NCBI RefSeq assembly: GCF_013410875.1
Contig: NZ_JACCCU010000001.1
Span: 248,001-312,000, forward strand
DNA: 64,000 nucleotides
Source: Tunturiibacter empetritectus
GTDB taxonomy: Bacteria > Acidobacteriota > Terriglobia > Terriglobales > Acidobacteriaceae
Direction of reading: 5' to 3'
The notes under the pieces are model-generated. The model worked only from the letters and a program-made list of their open reading frames with translations, was not told the DNA's origin and did no database searches. This document shows positions 60,307 to 64,000 of this stretch, piece by piece (position 1 is the first letter of the stretch; every line of letters begins with the position of its first letter). The position numbers were made by a program, and so were the translations under genes.

Positions 60307-61113
60307 ATGAAGATCAAATCCCCCTACCTCATCAAGCCAAACGCGCACATCCGGCTCACCAAAAAATCCACCTTAGACACCGGCAACTACAAGTCCGAGG
60401 AAGCCGCTGCAGCCGTCCTGGTCAAGCACCGCACCCAGCTCGCCGCCCTGCAGGACGTCTTCTACGCCAGCCAGACCAAAGCCCTCCTCATCGTCCTGCA
60501 AGGCATGGACACCGCCGGCAAAGACGGCACCATCAACCACATCTTCTCCGGCATCAATCCCCAAGGCTGCGACGTCGCCTCCTTCAAAGTCCCCACCCCG
60601 CTTGAAGCCCGTCACGACTTTCTATGGCGAGTCCACGCCCAGGTTCCGCCGCGCGGCATGATCGGCATCTTCAATCGCTCCCACTACGAAGACGTCCTCT
60701 CCCCACGGGTTCACAAGCTCATCTCCGAAAAGACCGTTCGTCGCCGCCTCGACAACATCAACACCTTCGAGAGCATGCTCGTCGACAGTGACGTCCTCAT
60801 CCTCAAGTTTTATCTCCACATCTCACGAGACGAGCAGACCGCGCGCCTCCAATCCCGCATCGACGCCTCAAAAAAGCGGTGGAAGCTCTCCGAGGCCGAC
60901 CTCCACGAACGCAAGTTCTGGCCCCAGTACATCGACGCCTACGACCACATCCTCTCCACCACCAGCCCCAAACACGCCCCCTGGTTCGTCATCCCCGCCG
61001 ATAACAAGTGGTATCGCAACATCGCCATCTCTACCATCCTCGTAGACGTCATGCAAAGCCTGAAACTCAAATTCCCTGAGCCCACCATAGACGCCTCCAC
61101 CATCAAGCTCTAA
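60307..61113 (+). CDS. ppk2: Polyphosphate kinase 2 family protein (polyphosphate:nucleotide phosphotransferase)
   Basis: 268 residues. Walker A VLQGMDTAGKDGTI near residue 62, Walker B/lid region GIFNRSHYEDVL near residue 120 and RIDASKKRWKLSEADL near residue 185 identify a one-domain PPK2, which uses polyphosphate to phosphorylate nucleotides. GAGGGAAC lies before the ATG. Class (ADP or AMP preference) not certain. Confidence 0.94.
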   Translation: MKIKSPYLIKPNAHIRLTKKSTLDTGNYKSEEAAAAVLVKHRTQLAALQDVFYASQTKALLIVLQGMDTAGKDGTINHIFSGINPQGCDVASFKVPTPLEARHDFLWRVHAQVPPRGMIGIFNRSHYEDVLSPRVHKLISEKTVRRRLDNINTFESMLVDSDVLILKFYLHISRDEQTARLQSRIDASKKRWKLSEADLHERKFWPQYIDAYDHILSTTSPKHAPWFVIPADNKWYRNIAISTILVDVMQSLKLKFPEPTIDASTIKL

Positions 61114-61524
61114 CCGCTGTCGCTGTCGCGGCTTTCATTGCTGTTGTTGCTGTTGCTGGTGTTATTGCTGTTGTCTGTCCTCTTGTTTGTCATCCCGTAG
61201 GGATCTGCTGTTCGTTTTTGCAGTTGCAGTTGCCGCTGCACTTTCTGTTGTTCTTGCTGTTGCCGATGTTCTTGCTGTTGCCGATGTTCTTGCTGTTACC
61301 GATGTTCTTGCTGTTACCGATGTTCTTGCTGTTACCGTTGCACTTGCTGTTGCTTCTGAGGTAGAGCAGGGCTTCAGGCCTGCGTCTAATCCCGCCGCGA
61401 AGCGGCCTCCTCTCTGCCGAAGGCCGGAGCGAAGCCCGAAGGGGCGAAGCGACAAAATATTGCCTTTGCCGTTGCTTGTTCTTATCTCCCTATCAGCCTA
61501 ATTAACCCCACCCAGCTAAATCTA
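61114..61524. repeat. Low-complexity intergenic tract with 18-bp tandem repeat
   Basis: About 410 bp with no believable gene. Five units of TTCTTGCTGTTRCCGATG run from 61251 to 61340, flanked by degenerate CTGTTGC-type repeats from 61130 to 61360. The 18-bp unit keeps frame, so open frames on both strands (Ala-Val-Asp and Thr-Ala-Arg repeats) are unavoidable artefacts. Nested palindromes such as GGCTTCAGGCC and CCGCGAAGCGG follow at 61366-61400. Confidence 0.75.
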
Positions 61525-62415
61525 CTAAACCGTAACCATCACCACCGCCGCCGCCGCCACAGCCATCCCCCAAGCCTGCCTCCGCGTGGGCCGCTCCCTC
61601 AACGTCCAAGCCGCCAGCAAAATCGTCGAAGCCGGATAAAGCGAAGCCAACACCGCCGCCACATCCAGCCGTCCCGCCCGCGTCGCCGCAACATAAAACA
61701 GATTCCCCGAAGTATCCAGCAGCGCCGTAGCCATCGCCCACAACACCACCGGCCGCGTCACCCGCACCTGCCCCTCGCCTTTCTTCGACCGAAGCGACAT
61801 CCCCGCCAGCATCAGCGCACAAACCCCAATACTCCCCATCCTGGAGGTAGCCAGCGGCCAGATCACACCCGTCTTCGCCGCCGCCACCTTCAGCGCCGTG
61901 AAGTAAATCCCAAACCCCACGCCGCCGATCACCGCCAGCCAGAAGGTACTCCGGTCTGCCGGCTTCGCCTCAGCATTCTCCCCCGCAGCAATCAGCCAGA
62001 TCGAAACCCCAGCCACCAGAAATCCAGCCAGCTGCAACATCCCCGGCGACCCCTCCCACGCCGCAGAAAACGCCGCCGGAATCGTCGCCGCCAGCAACCC
62101 GCTCAACGCCGCCGAAGCCCCCATCGCCCCGCGCGACAGCGCAATGTAAAAGCAAGCCAACGCAACCCCAGCAGTCACGCCTGCCACCACTCCCCACAGC
62201 AGCGCAGCTCCATGCGGAAACGCATCTCCCCGCGCCCACGCCGCCAGCACCAGCAAGCTGATGCTCGCGCAGTGACTCAGCAAAATCACCCGCAACGCCG
62301 CACCCATCGAGCCGCCGGCCCGCTTCACGCCCATGCCGCCCGCAAAATCCCCACCACCCCACAGCACTGCGGCAGCCAGCGCCAGCAGCGCATTTCCATG
62401 CACCATCATCTCCAT
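61525..62415 (-). CDS. EamA/DMT-superfamily transporter
   Basis: 296 residues with ten membrane helices in two five-helix repeats, typical of the EamA family (WGGGDFAGG near the start, SRGAMGASAALSGLLAATIPAAF at the end of the first repeat, and LASLYPASTILLAAWTLRERPTRRQAWGM in the second). Substrate unknown. Several Met codons at the start (MEMMVHG). Confidence 0.9.
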   Translation of the reverse strand: MEMMVHGNALLALAAAVLWGGGDFAGGMGVKRAGGSMGAALRVILLSHCASISLLVLAAWARGDAFPHGAALLWGVVAGVTAGVALACFYIALSRGAMGASAALSGLLAATIPAAFSAAWEGSPGMLQLAGFLVAGVSIWLIAAGENAEAKPADRSTFWLAVIGGVGFGIYFTALKVAAAKTGVIWPLATSRMGSIGVCALMLAGMSLRSKKGEGQVRVTRPVVLWAMATALLDTSGNLFYVAATRAGRLDVAAVLASLYPASTILLAAWTLRERPTRRQAWGMAVAAAAVVMVTV

Positions 62416-62439
62416 CAGATTCCGATCAGGCCACGCGTC

Positions 62440-63837
62440 TTACTTGACCGACACAATCCCCGCAGGCCGCGAGTCGCCCGCCGTCGGGTAGTAGCCCTTC
62501 TTCGCGATCACCGTCAGGTTCGGCCGCATCACCTTCACCTCAAGCGTCCGGTACTTGCCATCGATAAACGGCTCATGCGTGTAGTAGCCGACCGTGTATT
62601 GCGTCCGCACCTCTTCCGCGATCTTCGCAAAGCTCGTCTCGATACCCTTCTGCCGGAACTCGCCATCAAAGTTTCCGCCCGTAGCATTCGCATACGCCGG
62701 CAGAATATTATCCCGCATCGTCAACGGCAGATGGATCCGATCCAGGAATCCAATCACCGGCAGCGACGAATCGCCAACCAGCGTTCCATACACCGCAATC
62801 TTGTTCGTGTTCAGATACTTCACCACCTGCGAAAACTTCGCCGTGCTTCCATACTCCCGTCCATCGCTGATTACATAAATAATCCGCCGCCGACCGGTCT
62901 TGGTCTTCGACAACGCCGTCGCCGCCGCCAGAATCGCATCGTTCAGCGTATGTACATCCCGCGGAACGTTCTGAATTCCCAGGATGCTCGTTCCATGAGT
63001 TGCATTCGTGTTCGGATCGGTATGGCTATCCTGCCCGCCGTTGATGCTGATGTTCTGCCCCAGCGGCCCCGTCGTGTCGTAGTAGATCGGCTCGCGCCCC
63101 GTCACCTTCGACCGCTCCAGCACCGCCTCCAGACGCGCACTCTGCGCCCCGGTAAAGTCCGTCTGCATCTTCGGCCCGTTGTTATACGTAAACACCGAGA
63201 CCTCGTCATACGGCGTAAACGCCCCCTGCAGCGCAGACAGCGAGTTATTCACCTTCGCCATATTGTCGTAGGTCATACTCTGGTCGATCACCAGTGCTAC
63301 CGACAGAGGAAACGGATCGACCGTAAACAGATCCAGCTTCTGCCGCAGGTTGTTCTCATACACCCGCACATCCCGCCACGTCAGCCCCGGCACCAGCCGC
63401 TGCTTGTTGTCCTTCACCGTAAACGGCACTTCCACAAAGTTGGTCTGCACCCGCAGCGTAAACTCCCCCGGCCCCTGCCCCGCAGCAGGAATCTCAGGCG
63501 GCGGTCCATCATCCTGCTTCTGCGCTGCGGTCTCCGGCAGCCTGCTAGGCACACCGCCATCCTGCGTGGGAGCCGAGTTATCTCCAGCCGACTCTGGCGT
63601 CGTCCCAGCACCGGGCGTCACCGGCCCAACCGGCAGCCCCTGCGGCCTCGGAGCATCCGGAATCGCCTGTGGCTTCGGCCCATCAGGAATCGCCTGTGAG
63701 ATCGGCTGTTGCTGTGCTGCATCCTGCTGCGCCTGCGTCAGTGCCGGCTGTCCAGCCATCATGCACGCCAAAGCTCCCGCCAATATACCGTTCCTAACCA
63801 AGCGAAAATCCCCCATCTCTTCCAGCCGGGCCTTCAT
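62440..63837 (-). CDS. Secreted VWFA-related protein, acidobacterial type
   Basis: 465 residues. Signal peptide near RNGILAGALACMMAGQPALTQAQ, then about 90 residues of Pro/Gln/Gly-rich linker with the repeated AIPDGPKPQ/AIPDAPRPQ, then a VWFA-related domain starting FTLRVQTNFVEVPFTVKD. The metal site is VIDQSMTYD, a weak MIDAS (DxSxT-like), with TYDE and ISDGREYG following. The family is the acidobacterial VWFA-related group of unknown role. Start taken at Met 63837; 63852 (GTG) or 63816 also possible. Confidence 0.9.
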   Translation of the reverse strand: MKARLEEMGDFRLVRNGILAGALACMMAGQPALTQAQQDAAQQQPISQAIPDGPKPQAIPDAPRPQGLPVGPVTPGAGTTPESAGDNSAPTQDGGVPSRLPETAAQKQDDGPPPEIPAAGQGPGEFTLRVQTNFVEVPFTVKDNKQRLVPGLTWRDVRVYENNLRQKLDLFTVDPFPLSVALVIDQSMTYDNMAKVNNSLSALQGAFTPYDEVSVFTYNNGPKMQTDFTGAQSARLEAVLERSKVTGREPIYYDTTGPLGQNISINGGQDSHTDPNTNATHGTSILGIQNVPRDVHTLNDAILAAATALSKTKTGRRRIIYVISDGREYGSTAKFSQVVKYLNTNKIAVYGTLVGDSSLPVIGFLDRIHLPLTMRDNILPAYANATGGNFDGEFRQKGIETSFAKIAEEVRTQYTVGYYTHEPFIDGKYRTLEVKVMRPNLTVIAKKGYYPTAGDSRPAGIVSVK

Positions 63838-64000
63838 AACCCAAAGCTTCACGAACTAACAGACTATCAGCGCAACATCCCCGCCGCCATCCCCATCCCG
63901 CAGGACCCCAGTCGCACCGCCATGCCTTTGGACGCCTCATCCCCTCACAACGTTGCGCCCAGGTCGCCATCCCTCCCCAAACGCCTAAAGAAGCATCATC

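Noticed and set aside
61251..61340. Possible CRISPR array
   Set aside because: Units are 18 bp and contiguous, with no spacers and no cas genes.
61162..61501. Open frames on both strands over the 18-bp repeat (Ala-Val-Asp and Thr-Ala-Arg repeats)
   Set aside because: They follow from a repeat unit divisible by three without stops; no fold, no ribosome binding site, and both strands are equally open.

Overview
The window reads as chromosomal DNA of an acidobacterium, probably class Terriglobia (Granulicella/Edaphobacter/Terriglobus-like). This is inferred from the GC-rich sequence, a PadR regulator translationally coupled to a large orphan FtsX/MacB-type permease (the acidobacterial ADOP family) with a second ADOP elsewhere, a VWFA-related secreted protein of the acidobacterial type, a PEP-CTERM protein, and a two-subunit glycine decarboxylase. 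No phage, plasmid, integrase, transposase, CRISPR or toxin-antitoxin locus is visible. The window is mostly housekeeping and core metabolism, so the interest lies in regulatory sites, repeats and small genes.

Layout. 0-7 kb: end of a class III aminotransferase, an SDR oxidoreductase, a secreted TPR protein and a TetR regulator whose probable operator lies in two promoters, then PadR-ADOP. 7-14 kb: a secreted protein, GAF-GGDEF cyclase, moaA, small zinc-ribbon and membrane proteins, SIMPL protein, hexapeptide acyltransferase. 14-24 kb: site-2 protease, trpS, scpA, PEP-CTERM protein, phosphate transporter, an unusually long scpB, rluB, msrA. 24-35 kb: second ADOP, esterase, DEAD-box helicase, VIT-like protein, ABC-F ATPase, DUF2237, and a MarR-SDR pair with a clear promoter/operator. 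35-42 kb: tRNA-Arg(CCG), DUF2911 and a glycine cleavage operon (gcvT-gcvH-gcvPA-x-y-gcvPB-z) carrying three small unrecognised genes. 42-50 kb: secreted proteins, a methylmalonyl-CoA mutase-type large subunit, small proteins, and a DinB/WYL-regulator divergent pair. 50-64 kb: rplU-rpmA, MBL hydrolase, rpsU, gamma carbonic anhydrase, hisS, aspS, glgC, outer-membrane protein, tatA, ppk2, EamA transporter and the VWFA protein.

The most distinctive feature is a family of about 100-235 bp nested palindromic elements, six copies in 64 kb, each just 3' of a gene (four between convergent genes, none between divergent ones). One arm type forms a GC hairpin followed by five Ts, and in one copy this arm supplies the C-terminus and stop codon of the metallo-hydrolase gene. 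Other non-coding patterns are a GTGGT array at roughly helical spacing before trpS, two copies of an ATATTTTGCG/G-tract element, and two CTGTTGC-type low-complexity tracts.

Starts were chosen from ribosome binding sites, overlaps and family alignment from memory. Several genes use TTG or GTG. No database search was possible, so family names rest on recognised motifs.
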